This document shows positions 22,285-33,639 of a stretch of 64,000 bases of DNA, one piece after another. Both the position numbers and the translations under genes were made by a program. Position 1 is the first letter of the stretch; each line of letters starts with the position of its first letter. The stretch is from Eutreptiella sp. 'Long Island Sound 2002' (lineage: Eukaryota > Euglenozoa > Euglenophyceae > Eutreptiales > Eutreptiaceae): contig OZ038380.1 of NCBI GenBank assembly GCA_964036045.1, forward strand, positions 123,982,899-124,046,898, in the 5' to 3' direction. The notes under the pieces were generated by a model. That model saw only the letters and a program-made list of their open reading frames with translations, was not told the origin of the DNA and searched no databases.

Positions 22285-24120
22285 ATGGCACACCCATTCT
22301 CAGCTCTGTCCCCCGACCTCCAGCGCGAACAGTTGACGGCGGCCGACGCCTGGCCCCTCCTGTCCATCGCCCTGGACTCCCAACAACCCCCACGCCTGCT
22401 GGCCTCTGCGCGCCACATGCCGGCGAATGTGGACGTCCTCTCCATCCCCCTCGCCGGCTCCCCCATCGAGGCCAGCCCCCTCGTCTGGTGGTTCGCCTTC
22501 ACCGAGCAGCTCACCGAGAACGAGATCTCCCTCCTCACCACACACCACGGCGCCTCGTGGCTCCCCTGCGCCTCCTGCATGAGCGCCCTCATCGACTGGG
22601 GCGCTCGTGCCTCCACCCTCGATCAGGCCACTCTCGCCTCGGCCGCCCTCGCCCACATTTCCCCCTTCTCCCCCGACCTCCCCCCCTCCATCCCCTTCCG
22701 CCGCCTCCTGGACCTCCTCGCCTTCGAGGAGGCCATCAAGCCCAAGGTCGCCCGGGTCGCCCTGCTCCACTGGCTAGCGACCTGGGCGGCCCAGCAGACC
22801 GCCTCCCGGCTGGCCTGCCCCCCCCTCAGCTGCGTCTTCGACCCCGCCAGCCCCCACGTCCGTGTCCCCGCCCCTTGCCCCCTGTCAGCCCAACAGTGGT
22901 ACACCGAGTTGAACCATCGGAAGGATGATGGTTCAATTCGCACCCCCAACATCTCCACCGCCATCACCGCAGCCGCCCGCCGCGCTAACCCGCAGGCAGA
23001 AGACCCCCTTGCGGGGCCCGGAGTCCCCGCCCCCGCCGCCGCCCCCGCACTCCCCAACGCTTCGCAACCCTTGTCCCAGCTTCCCCCCCGTCCCCAGCCC
23101 CCGCAGCCGGCCGCACCACCCCCGTCAGACTGGGAGACACTCTTCCAGGCTGGCCCCACCCCGAGCTCCCAGGACACGCTGACCTTACTCGACGGCCTCT
23201 CCTCCGTCCCCGAGGCCGACGCCCACCACACGGCCATGTGCATTGTGGCTATGGGCAAGAACTGCCACCTGCCCCCCAGGACCGTGCAGCACCTCTCGGT
23301 CTCCACGTCCACCGCCAGCCTGGTGCTCGCCGCCAAGGGTGCCTGGCATTCCTGCCCCGACCTCCACAAGCCCACCCTCCGCCTCCACCTCAACAAGCTC
23401 CTCACCCTGGTCTCCCAACGGTACGGAGCCGCCGCCTCCTCCGCGGCCTCCCTGCCGGCCCTCCAGGCCATCCAGCCCCTCATCACAGCCGCTCAGGCCC
23501 ATGCCGACACTCCCTGGCTGACAGCGGCCTTCACCATCGCCAGCGCCCCCTCCTTCCCCATAGAGGCCTACCAGGACCTCCAACACGTCTCCTCCGCCGA
23601 CACCCTCCGCGCAGCCATCGCACGGCTGTGTGGCCGTCTATCCACCCCGGCCCAGTTCCAGGAACTCATCTCCTACACCAAAACTGCCCTCCCCCCCCGC
23701 TCCACGGCGGACCTGGACTGGTTCCGCCTTGGCTCCTCCGCACCGCCAGCGCCCTCCCTGCAAGCCCCTGGCGCCGCCGCCCCGCCCGCGCCACTCTCCG
23801 CCCCACCCCTCCTCGGCCAGCCCCCCCTCCCGGGCGCCCCCGCGCCCTCCGCCACCGGCGCCACCCCCGCCTCCTCGGTCCCCACCTTCGCCCCCGTCGG
23901 CTCCTCGCCAGCCACCACCGGCATCGTCCGCGTCTCGGGCCTCCGCCTAGGCCCACACCCCTCCATGGCAGTCACCCTCGCCCACAACCTGCAGACCGTC
24001 GTGTACGTCTCTGACGCCGACGCCCGCCGCAGACACGCGTTCGCCTCCATCGCCCCCGCCCTGCACACCTCCCTCTTCGCCTCGCTGCCCACGCGCGTCA
24101 TCCAGCACGACGAGGGCTAG
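22285..24120 (+). CDS. Retrotransposon ORF1 protein (611 aa), unknown fold
   Basis: An uninterrupted 611-codon frame from GCACCATGG (good start context) to TAG. The first 200 residues look globular, with Trp-rich stretches (LVWWFAFTEQ, HWLATWAAQ) and CASCMSALIDWG. The middle (about 240-290) is Pro/Ala-rich; residues 300-490 are again globular with many helices; 495-560 is a Pro/Ala/Ser linker; the last 50 residues are compact (GIVRVSGLRLG, HNLQTVVYVSDADARRRHAF). I see no CCHC knuckle, RRM or coiled coil. By position it should be the nucleic-acid-binding partner of ORF2. It is the only intact long frame in the cluster. Confidence 0.8.
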   Translation: MAHPFSALSPDLQREQLTAADAWPLLSIALDSQQPPRLLASARHMPANVDVLSIPLAGSPIEASPLVWWFAFTEQLTENEISLLTTHHGASWLPCASCMSALIDWGARASTLDQATLASAALAHISPFSPDLPPSIPFRRLLDLLAFEEAIKPKVARVALLHWLATWAAQQTASRLACPPLSCVFDPASPHVRVPAPCPLSAQQWYTELNHRKDDGSIRTPNISTAITAAARRANPQAEDPLAGPGVPAPAAAPALPNASQPLSQLPPRPQPPQPAAPPPSDWETLFQAGPTPSSQDTLTLLDGLSSVPEADAHHTAMCIVAMGKNCHLPPRTVQHLSVSTSTASLVLAAKGAWHSCPDLHKPTLRLHLNKLLTLVSQRYGAAASSAASLPALQAIQPLITAAQAHADTPWLTAAFTIASAPSFPIEAYQDLQHVSSADTLRAAIARLCGRLSTPAQFQELISYTKTALPPRSTADLDWFRLGSSAPPAPSLQAPGAAAPPAPLSAPPLLGQPPLPGAPAPSATGATPASSVPTFAPVGSSPATTGIVRVSGLRLGPHPSMAVTLAHNLQTVVYVSDADARRRHAFASIAPALHTSLFASLPTRVIQHDEG

Positions 24121-24298
24121 TCCCTTACGGTCCAGGGCAGACGGGACGATGGGCAACCTTGGCACGCCCCCGCCGCCACACTCAACACCCCCCCCTCCCA
24201 CCGCCCGCCCGTCCCGGGCGACCCTCAGCCCCGTCCCGCCAAACGCAGCCGCCAGCAATCACCCCCCCGTTCCTCCCCCCGACGCTCCCCGCGGCACC

Positions 24299-27200
24299 AT
24301 GGCCGCACAGCGCCCTCGGCCCCCACGTCAGGCAGGGCAGTCCGCGGCGCCATGTTCCCCAGTGCCCGCAGACACAACTGACTCGCCCTGCCGGACACTC
24401 TCCCCGCCTCCAGCGCTCCCGACCTCCCGACCCTGGCCTGGGCGACCTTCCTCGCCTCCCACTTCCCCCGCCCACTCGACGCCCACCGCGCCGGGGCTGA
24501 CCTCCTCTCCGGCCCGGAGCCCCGTCCCCAATCCCACGCCCGTGGGACCCCCCCCCGCGCACCCGCTACACCACCGGCCTCCGCCCCCCGTATATGCCTT
24601 CACTGCGGCACGCTGCGGCGCCCGGCCCTCACGCACTGCCCCGTGTGCACACACTCTGCTGACCTTCTCCCCCTTGGCCTCCCCCCGGCCGCCAACCTCC
24701 CCCCGGGCCCCCTCCGAGACCTCCTGCACGCCGCCCAGGTCTCCACGTCGCTACCCCCCTCGCTCCTCGCCTCCGCCCTCCCCACAGTGTGCGGTTGGCT
24801 CGCCTCCTTCCCCCGCCAGCGCCGTGACCCCTCCTTCTGGATCACCCCTCCCCTGCACGTGGACGCCAAGTGGACCGCCTTCTGGGACACCGCCCACTTG
24901 CCGTCAACCCCCCTCCCCCCGTCCCCAGCGTACACTCGCTCATCAGGCCCGACCTCAGCGTGGGCGCTACACCGCGCCCTCCCCGACGCCCCACTCGTCA
25001 CCTCCTCCGCTTGCCCCGACTGTGGACGCCCCACGCCTCACACCGCCTTCGTCGACCTCCCCGCATCGCCGACCGACCACTGGCCTCACTTCTTCTGCAC
25101 CTCCCCCCACAAAGCCCCGCCCGTGTGCACTCGTGACACCGCCGCCCGCTGTGTGGTCGGCTTCCAGGGCATGCTAATGCCCGGGGTTGTCCCCGTCTCC
25201 GCCATCCCCTGGGCCACCCCCTGCCCCCCCCCCTCCCGACCGCCTCCTCCAGCCGACCCCCGCCTTCGTCCTCTCCCTCCCCGACCCCCGTGACCAGGCG
25301 TCCACCCCCCTCCGCGACACAGCCCTCACCTTTCTCACGCACAACTGGGGCGGCATCGCCGGCCAAGTCTCCCTCGCCCGCACCTGGCTCGAGGCCCTGT
25401 CCCCCGACGTGGTCGCCGAGCAGGAACTCTGGGACTTGGCCGCGTCCCGCCCCGCCCTCCCACCGCGGTACGAGGCCCACTACAGCACCGCATCCGGCCA
25501 GGGCTCAGGCCTCGGCACGGCCTGGCTCCGGTCCCTCCGCGCCCCCTCCCAGCCCGCCGACCTCGTCTACGACAGCCCGCACTGGATTGCCTCCACGGTC
25601 CCCCTCTCGCTAGGGGGCCGTGCCCTCCTGTTCAACGCCCACCTCCCCCCACGCCTCTCGTACTCCGAGTGGGCTTCCGAGGTCAAGCTCATGAACCACC
25701 TCCGCTCCTGCATACGTCCCGACCTGTGCGTCCTCCTGGGCGACCTCAACAGCACGGGAGCCCCAGGCACCCCCCTGGCCTCCGCGCTCGGGGCCCTAGG
25801 CCCGCTCTCGGCCTGGCACCGCCTGGTCCCCCCAGCCACTCCCACCAACTTCACCACCCGCCACGGCTCCCCCCGGTCCACCGCCATCGACCACATCTTC
25901 GCCACCGGTCCCATCGCCTCCCACACTCACCACGTCCTCCCCTGCCACACCTCACGCGCCATGGTGCTGGCGCAGGTCACCCTGCACCACCGCTCCTGCG
26001 ACGCCCACTCGTGGCGTCTGTTCCGATGGCGCCTGGCAACTATCGAGGACATGGACTCCCTCTCAGCCGCCCTTGACCTGGCGTGGGGCTGGCTCTCCCT
26101 TACCCCCTCCCTCCCCGACCACTACATCGCCGCCCACCACTCCCTCGCGCACCAGCTGCTCCCGCACCCTCCTGACACCCCCACACTACTACGGTCCCTG
26201 GCCCGGTTCACCTTTCCCCTCTCCACACATGACCTCGCCGCCCAGTCCTCTACCCTCCGGGAGGCATCGGCCGCCCGCGGCTACGTCTCTCGCGCTGCCG
26301 TCCTCTCCTCCCCCTCCATCACCTCCGCCACTCGCACAGTCCTCCGGCTGCCCTCCCCCCCCCTGGAACCGTTCCACGGCATCCTCCCCCACCCAGGGGC
26401 CACCCTCGCGACCCGCGAGGAACGGCTCGCCGAGGTCACGGCACAGTCCCGATCCCAGACGGCCAACCGGCACGTCTCCGTGGACCACGCCTTCTTCGCC
26501 GCCCGCTGCACCCCGGACCCCTGGCTCCCCCTCCTACACCCGCCCACCGACCTCACTCTCCCCCTACTCCGCGACGCCCTCCGCGCGAACGCCCGACCAG
26601 AATCCCCCGCCTCCCTCCGGGCGTACGCCCTCACCCGCCAGTCCCCCCCCCTCATCACCACCGCCTCCCTCGCCCACCGCCGCATGGGCAAGCGCTCCCT
26701 CGCCGTGTCCACTGACAACGTGGCACGCGCAGCGCTCTTCCGCAGCGGCGGGGGCTTCCACCTCGGATTGCTGCACCTCCTCCTCCAGCTCGAATCCGGC
26801 ACCCCGGGCGTCTCCAACGAGACCGTCCGCTACGGCCTCTACAAGGGGAAACCCACCAAGCCACTCCCCCGGCACCTCACACGCTCCTTCCGCCCCGTCG
26901 ACGTGGAGTCGGGCGTCTCCGGCGCAGCATCCGGCATCGCCACGACCCGCCTAGCCGCCGATCTCGAGCTCACCTCCACCTACACCCCCGCCTCCTTCGC
27001 CTACCGCCCAGGCCACTCCGCCCTCGGCCTCGCCCTCGTGGCCCGCGCCGCCGCCTACACAGCCCTCTCCGCCCACGGCACCTGCGCCATCTGCGACTGG
27101 GACGAGTCTGACACGTACCTCAGTGTACTGCGCCAGGACAACTCCCGCCTCTGCTCCCGCCTCCGCGCCACGTGGGACTTTGGCCCCTGGGCAGACGGCT

Positions 27201-29706
27201 TCTACAGCCGCCTGGTCATCCGCGTGGCCACCCGCGAAGGGTTCGCCCACCCCTTCAGTACCGAGGAGGGGGGCAACCAAGGCGACGGGTTCGCCCAACT
27301 CCACTACCAAGCCCCAAGCCTGGTCATCACCAGGGCCATGCGCCCCAACACTTCCATCACCCTCCCCCTCACCATCCCCGGCCACTCAGCGTCCCTCCCC
27401 GCCACCCACCTCTTGTACAGCGACGACCGCCGCTTCATCACCCCCTCCCTCACGGACGTGGCAGCCATGGCCACTGACTGCCGCGAGTGCTCTCGCCGCG
27501 CCGGCCGCATCATACACCCCGACAAGCAGGAGTTCTCCCTCATCGACTCCCGCCCAGGCCGGCCCACCCTCGTCACAGCCGACGTCCCGCAGCACACCGG
27601 CACCACCACCACCGCCCCCCCGGAGGTCGTCGGCATCCCCATCCTCCCCGAGCTCCCCCTCCTCCGCGTCATCAACAAGTCCCGCGCGTCCCTCGACCGG
27701 GCGCGCAAGGCCAGCCGCAACCGCGAGGCCTGCCCCATACTCCAGCTCCGCTCCCTGCACGCCTTCGGCCTCTCCCCCCTCGACTACGTCACCTCGGGCG
27801 TCCTCGTCCCCCCCCCCTCCCTCCGCCCCCATCAGACCGCCATCAACAATGCATACCGCCACGCCTTCCGTGTGCCCCCCTGGGCACACTCGGCCTTCCT
27901 CCACCTCCCCCTCCAGCAGGGCGGTCCCGGCGCCCCCCTCCTAGCGTACCGGGGCCCCCTCAACCTCCTCCGCACTTACCTCCGCGCCTCTTGGGGCCCC
28001 AACACCCTCGCAGTAGCCGCCACGGCGTCCCTCATCTCCCCACGCCGCCCCACCCCCTGGCTCACCGAAGGTCCCGCCCTGGCACAGGCGCTCGCCCCCC
28101 TCGACATCACCGTCCACCTCCTCCCCTCCCCCCACATACGCCCCGCCCCGCAGCACCACACCGGCTCGCTGGCCCCCCTCCGCTCCCTCCCCTATGTCGT
28201 GGTCGCTTGCGACGGCAGCCAAGAGGGCACCCGCCTCGGCGCCGGCTTCCTCCTCTGGCACCCCCACCACGGCACTCTCTACCGCGGCCGGCTCGGCCTC
28301 CACGCCCTCGCCGGCCACTCCACCGACGCAGAGTGGATCGCCAAAATAGCCGCCATGTTCGCCCTCCGCGGCTGGTCCGGCGAAGCCCTCTTCGCCTCAG
28401 ACTCCACCGCCTCCCAACTCTGCGACCTCACCCGCGGCCCGCCCCCCTCCTCCGCCCTCTCCATCCCGTACCGGGCGGCCCTCCTCTCCGCCTCCTTCCG
28501 CATGCACGAGGCCTGGCTCCCCGCGCAACACGACTCCGGCTCCGCCAGCCACCTCGCCACCCTCAACGCCGAAGCCGACAGCCTAGCCCGCCGCGGGCTC
28601 CGCGCCGCCTCCCCGTGGACCCTCCCCTGGTCCGCACTCTTCCACGGCCGCGTCGTGGCGCTCCATGAGTGCGCCATCTTCCTTAGCCCTGCGCGCGCCG
28701 CAGAGGCCGCTTATGCGGCCACCACCGCCCGCACCCACGCGCTGCACCTGCGGCCCCTGCCCCCAGGCTGGTCCTCCCACCTACTCCGCCTCGCGTATGA
28801 ACGCGCCGAGATCCCGGCGCTGGCCCTCCACCGCATCATGCACCTCCGGCTACTGCACTCCCAGGACCACCCCCCCGGCTACGGAGGCGTGACGTGCCCC
28901 TTCTGTCACCGCCCCTACCCGGACTCCGCCGCCCACCTCCAGTACCACTGCCCCCCCCACTACGCCCTGCAGTTACTCCTCGCGTGGCGCCTGTTCACGC
29001 ACCAGCCCATCCTGGCAGCCACTGCCGGCCACTCCCCCCGCCTCGTCACCCCTTTAGAGCTCCGCACGGCCACCACCGCAGTGTACCTCTCCGAGCACCT
29101 CCCAGCCGCCCCGCGACCCGGCCCCCCGACGCAGTTGGGGTTCAGTCTGCTTGGCATGTGGCACTCCACCTCCCCCCACGGCGCCCCCCCTCTGCTGGAC
29201 AGCGCCGGCCGGGAGGAACTCCTCCGCGAGCTCCTCTCCACCCTCAGCACGACGCACACGTCGCCCAGCGTCACTCCTCCGCCGTGCCCCCTCCCACGTC
29301 ACCGCCCCGCCCCCCCCCCTCCCGCCGCACGTCCCCACGCCGCCCTGCACCCAGCCCCACACACTGCGCCACAGCATCGCCCTAGTCTGGCTCCTCCGCC
29401 ATTGCGCCACTTGGCGCCTCACAGTAGACCGCCGGCCTGTGGTCCCGCTCCCCCCGGCGCCACTCCCGGGGCCCCACCCGGCCCACGTCGTGTTCACCCC
29501 TACGTCGCGGGCCGCGGACATTCTCCCACTCCTCGCCGCCACCCCCCCCCGGGCAACGCATACTGCTTGCCGCCAACCCCTCGGTCCTCAGTGAGGTCCT
29601 CATCGGGCACGCCGATGCCCTGCACGTGCGCCCGCTGCTGCCCGACCTGCACGTTGCGTACGCCCCCGGCACGCCCGTCGACACCTCCGTGTGGGACTCT
29701 CAGTGA
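24299..29706 (+). CDS. Retrotransposon ORF2: zinc fingers, EEP endonuclease, RT, RNase H, CCHC (copy C, several frame changes)
   Basis: Likely start GCACCATGG at 24299, the same context as ORF1. Protein-like sequence then runs in frame 1 (about 24382-25220) with CLHCG..HCPVC and CPDCG motifs. Frame 2 (about 25240-29272) has the endonuclease (THNWGGI, AEQELW, LLGDLNSTG at 25736-25762, STAIDHIF at about 25876), RT motif A CDWDESD (27091), B GGNQGDGF (27269) and C LYSDDRRF (27413), RNase H residues in ACDGSQEG, AEWIAK, ASDSTAS and AEADSLA (28205-28590), and the knuckle CPFCHRPY...HLQYHC (28895-28951). The tail shifts to frame 3 near 29273 and to frame 1 near 29550, ending at TGA 29704-29706. Two of the frame changes, near 25225 and 29550, lie in C runs; the other two do not. 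The transition near 24380 is unclear because both frames 1 and 2 are plausible there. Confidence 0.82.
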
Positions 29707-30380
29707 GGCCACCGGCCACCAGCCGGCCCGCACGCACCGCCCCGCACTCGCCTCGAGCACTCGTGCTCGTGGACGCCGCTACCCCAGCGCCCGGCCCCGG
29801 CCTCAGCCCCCGAGCAGCGCTTCCTGCCAGCCGCAGGTCCCACGGCCCGCAGGGGGCCCCCGACAGGCACGCCGACACCCTTGCGCGTGCGCCCCCCGCA
29901 GCTTGGCCTGCACGGCGCGCTCTCCCCCGGCACGCCCCCCGACCCCACAGTGTGGGGCTCTTGGGGCCTCTGCCGACCGCCGGCTGGGCCGCCCGCGCCT
30001 CCCAGCGACCGCCACGGGCCCCGCTCCCGCTCGGCCGCCCGCCGCTACCCATGCGCCCGGCCCCGGCCTCAGCCCCCAGGCAACGCAACCTGCTCACCGC
30101 AGGTCCCTCGGCCCGCAGAGGGGCCCGCACCGGGCACGCCGACGCCCTAGCGCACGCGCCCTCCGCAGCTTGGCCTGCAGGACGCGCCCTCCCCCGGCAC
30201 GCCCACCGACCCTACTGTGTGGGGCGCTTAGGGCCATTGCCGACCGCCGGCTGGACCGCCCGCACCCCCCCGCGACCGCCACGGGCCCCGCACCCGCATG
30301 GCGCCGCGTCCGACCCGGCCGCCCGCCGCTACCCATGCGCCCGGCCCGGGCCTCGACCCCCCGCCGGCTGTGCCGCGCGG
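29608..30380 (+). repeat. Three degenerate ~265-bp repeats at the ORF2 end and 3' UTR (copy C)
   Basis: Same arrangement as 16094-16860 in copy A, with point differences. GCACGCCGA starts units near 29608, 29868 and 30136, and the CGCTACCC..GCGCCCGGCC block recurs about 270 bases apart. Confidence 0.7.
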
Positions 30381-31050
30381 CCTCCCGTAAGCAGGACACA
30401 GGGACAGGCACCAGGGGACAGCACCTGAACCGAACACGACACGCCAGCAACTGTAAACACATGTAGGTGCTCTTGTGCTCCCGCCCTTGTGCCCTCCCTC
30501 CCCCATGACCGACGCGCGCGCCCGCCCGCACTACCGGGGACGGGGCGGCCTCACCACAGCTCCAGCAAAGGTGACTAGGCGCCGGCAGACAGCAACTCCC
30601 AGGCCTCCCCTCGCCCCCGTAGAAGGCTAGAAGCACGGGCCAGCGCCCCCGGCCACGCCACGGCCGCACACGAGGAACGGCCACCTCGGCGGGATGTTCG
30701 GGCAAGGCGCGGAATGTCCGTGGACCCGGGCGTGCCTTCCCCACCCCAAGGTCACCGCCCCGCCCTCCACCCCCACCACAGCCGCATCGCACAGGACGAG
30801 TAACTCTCCCCCCGCGAGACGGGGGGGGGCTCCAGGGTGACTTCCACAGGTGGCCCCACCCTCCTCCACGCCCCCCCCCCCCCCTCCACTCCACGGCGCC
30901 CCCCCCCCCCCCCCCCTCGGTCGTTGTCGGCACACGCCCGGCCAGCGTGACGCCGGCCGACTGCTCCCTTGCGCCCTGCCCAGGGAGAGCGTGTCTGGCA
31001 ATTTCTCCCGCCGGCACGTGCTGGGTGCCTTCACAACAACAACAAAAAAA

Positions 31051-31470
31051 TACATACATACATACATACATACATACATACATACATACATACATACATA
31101 CATACATACATACATACATACATACATACATACATACATACATACATACATACATACATACATACATACATACATACATACATACATACATACATACATA
31201 CATACATACATACATACATACATACATACATACATACATACATACATACATACATACATACATACATACATACATACATACATACATACATACATACATA
31301 CATACATACATACATACATACATACATACATACATACATACATACATACATACATACATACATACATACATACATACATACATACATACATACATACATA
31401 CATACATACATACATACATACATACATACATACATACATACATACATACATACATACATACATACATACA
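31051..31470 (+). repeat. (TACA)n microsatellite at the 3' end of copy C
   Basis: About 105 TACA units, then TAGTCATAGTCATAGTCATA and non-repetitive DNA. It closes the first retroelement cluster. Confidence 0.95.
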
Positions 31471-31847
31471 TAGTCATAGTCATAGTCATAACCACTTATC
31501 ACGCCGTCTACTGGTGTTACCGGGCATCTCGCACCGACAGGTGGTTCCTGCCTTGCTCGATCCCGTGGGTCCCAGGGCTGCCTGAGGTGGCCCACAGCTT
31601 GACGGAGGACCCAGAGGACCGGGGATACCGGCCAACCAGGCTTTGGGGGCAGTGGCAGCTGCAGAGCGTTAGCATTAGCAACGGCGACGAGCGCTGGCCC
31701 GTTTGTTCGCCGGGGGTAAGGGTCAAGGCATGGCAGAGCTGCAGCACTGCAACAAGCAAGCACAACTCCTAGGGGTGCAGCACTGCAGCAACCAAGAAAC
31801 AAAGCAGCAAGCATGGGCACAAGACGAGATTGAAGATGGCGTTGCTA
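31471..31847. other. Flank between the microsatellite and the LHC sequence
   Basis: No intact gene. On the minus strand, immediately after the LHC stop, the same frame reads QRHLQSR then PMLAALFLGCC, which resembles the first membrane helix region expected next in an LHC unit. The LHC reading may continue here in decayed form. Confidence 0.35.
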
Positions 31848-32389
31848 CCCACGTGCTGGCTCGAAGGCCTTGGGGCCTGCAGCAAGCCCAGCGCTGCCCC
31901 AACCGTAGTCACCAGGGTACTCACCGGTCAAGTAGTCTGGGACGTTGCTGTCCGCAGCGTTGGGGCCCAACCACCTCTTGCGGTGAGGACCACACCAGTC
32001 CGACAAATCCACCTGGGGCTCCTTCTGCTTCCCAGCATCTGTGAACTTGGCCACAGACGGCGTGTACTGGCCGGCTTGCTCAAGGGTCAACCCGTTCACC
32101 GCGAACGGATCAGCATTGTGGGAGGCCCAGTGCTCAACAGGGCCCTGGCCGGTGACGGCAGCCTGCACATAGTTGCCGAACAAGGAGAGCATAGCCATTC
32201 GGCCCTCCTTGACCTCCTTCACCTTCAGTTCGGCAGCCGTGTCAGGGTCTTCGGCCAAACCCAGAGGGTCAAATTGCTTGCCACTAGGGTTCACCAGATC
32301 AAGGTCCCGTCCACCGAATGGACCACCCTTCACACGGTAAGCCTCGATGGCACCCTTCACGACAACTTGGCTGGCCAACTCGGCGGTTT
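31848..32389 (-). pseudogene. LHCII-type chlorophyll a/b-binding sequence spanning two LHC units (polyprotein junction), probably disrupted
   Basis: Read on the minus strand: [19 protein letters not shown], then [20 protein letters not shown] and the third helix [20 protein letters not shown]. These are the C-terminal half of an LHCII protein, with the E..GR helix pair that binds chlorophyll. After NADPFAVNG and a linker of about 30 residues, [16 protein letters not shown] and [20 protein letters not shown] follow: the N-terminal stroma segment of another LHC. The order (C-end, linker, N-end in one frame) is that of LHC polyproteins, known in Euglena and some other algae. The first unit is cut off at TAEL by a run of about 20 A, and the second stops at TAG (31845) where the first helix should begin. 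Plastid thylakoid function if expressed. Confidence 0.75.
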
Positions 32390-32406
32390 TTTTTTTTTTT
32401 TTTTTT
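32387..32406. other. Poly(T) run (poly(A) on the minus strand) abutting the LHC reading frame
   Basis: About 20 T between GGCGG and ACCTCCACC. Read on the minus strand, GC-rich repeat DNA ends in poly(A) and the LHC codons begin at once. It looks like the 3' tail of an inserted retrotransposed segment, or an unusual intron end. Confidence 0.6.
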
Positions 32407-32571
32407 TTACCTCCACCGCTCGCCACTCGTCTCTCCCCCCGGCGTTTCGGTCTGTCCTCTGCCCCCCCCCATGTCCCCTCGCCGTCTCCGTGCTGTCCTC
32501 GCCCCTTTCTGGGGTGGGTGGGGGAGAAGGGGGTGGGGGGGGGGGGCGTCCTCGCTGTCCGTCCTCTGGCG

Positions 32572-33600
32572 TAAGCACGTCGCAAGCACGGCGCAGGCAA
32601 GAGGCGCGGCACTTGTCCCTCTGCAGGGGGGGGGGGGGGCTAGCCGTGTGGCTCCCGTCATCGCCCTTCCTACCCTGCGTTCGCTCCCCCGGTGCCCCCC
32701 CCGTTGGGGCTTGCACGGCGCGTGCTTCCTACGGGCACGGTCGTGTGGTCCGTCCCGCACCCTCTCTCCGCTGCCTCCCCACCTTGCCGCTTTGTCCTCG
32801 GGGGGGGGGGCCGCTGTCCGCCCCTCCCTACCTTCACCCCCCACCCTTGGGGGGGCGGAGGTGTGTGTGGGGGGGGGGGGGCTTGTCGTCTTCCCTTCGT
32901 TGCACGCATGTCGCAGGCACGACGCTAGCACGGCGCAGGCATGAGGCGCGGCACCTGTCCCTCTGCAGGGGGGGGGGCATGCCGTGTGGCTCCCGTCGTC
33001 GCCCTTCCTACCCTGCGTTCGCACCCCCGGTGGTCCCCCCGCTGGGGCTTGCACGGCGCGTGCTCTCTTCGGGCACGGTCGTGTGGTCCGTCCCGCACCC
33101 TCTCGCCGCTGCCTCCCCACCCTGCCGCTTTGTCCTCGGGGGGGGGGGCGCTTTTCGCCCCCCCCTACCTGCATCCCCCACCCTCGGGGGGGCGGAGGTG
33201 TGGGGGGGGGGGGGGGGCGCCCTTGTCGTCTTCCCTTCGTAGCACGCACGTCGCAGGCACGACGCAAGCATGGCGCAGGCACGAGGCGCGGCACTTGTCC
33301 CTCTACAGGGGGGGGGGCCTGCCGTGAGTCACCCGTCGTCGCCCCTCCTACCTTGCGTGCGCACCCCCGGGGGGGCGGAGGTGTGTGGGGGGGGGGGCGC
33401 CCTTGTCGTCGTCCCTTCGTTGCACACATGTCGCAGGCACGACGCAAGCACGACGCAAGCACGGGGTGCGGCACTTGGCTGCAGCGGGGGGGGGGGGGGT
33501 TTCTCCTTTGGGCCTTCCAGCCCTCCTCCACGGTAGGGGCTCCGCACCCCAGGATCTCCAGCCGCCGTTGCCCCTTGGCGGTAGTCGCCAGGACGCGCAC
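32572..33600. repeat. GC-rich tandem repeat, period about 335 bp
   Basis: Units start near 32572, 32905, 33243 and 33423 (the third shortened) with GTCGCAAGCACGGCGCAGGC or variants, then GGCGCGGCACTTGTCCCTCT, a G run, GTCATCGCCCTTCCTACC, GCACGGTCGTGTGGTCCGTC and another G run. Long open frames here are by-products of base composition. Confidence 0.75.
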
Positions 33601-33639
33601 GGCGCACTACACGACGCATGGCAACTATCCCCTACCCTG

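Larger units (their letters stand above)
20145..31050 (+). mobile_element. Non-LTR retrotransposon copy C, essentially full length (~10.9 kb)
   Basis: Runs from TATAGCGGAGTCCCCC to the (ACA)n-A tail and is bounded by (TACA)n on both sides. Order: 5' UTR (20145-22284), ORF1 (22285-24120), ORF2 (about 24299-29706), 3' UTR with tandem repeats (29707-31050). An EEP endonuclease, a reverse transcriptase with YSDD and an RNase H in one ORF place it among LINEs of the I/R1/Tad/LOA-like group broadly; the exact clade cannot be set by eye. Codons end overwhelmingly in C, unlike the host DNA. Copies A and C look almost identical, which suggests recent activity. Confidence 0.92.

Noticed and set aside
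24149-25177. A 342-codon Pro/Ser/Thr-rich frame as the N-terminal part of ORF2
   Set aside because: The adjacent frame has balanced composition and zinc-finger motifs; the Pro/Ser frame looks like an out-of-frame reading of C-ending codons, although its ATG at 24299 has a good context.
31830-33242. A 470-codon plus-strand frame over the LHC region
   Set aside because: The first part is antisense to the LHC frame and the rest is GC-rich repeat.
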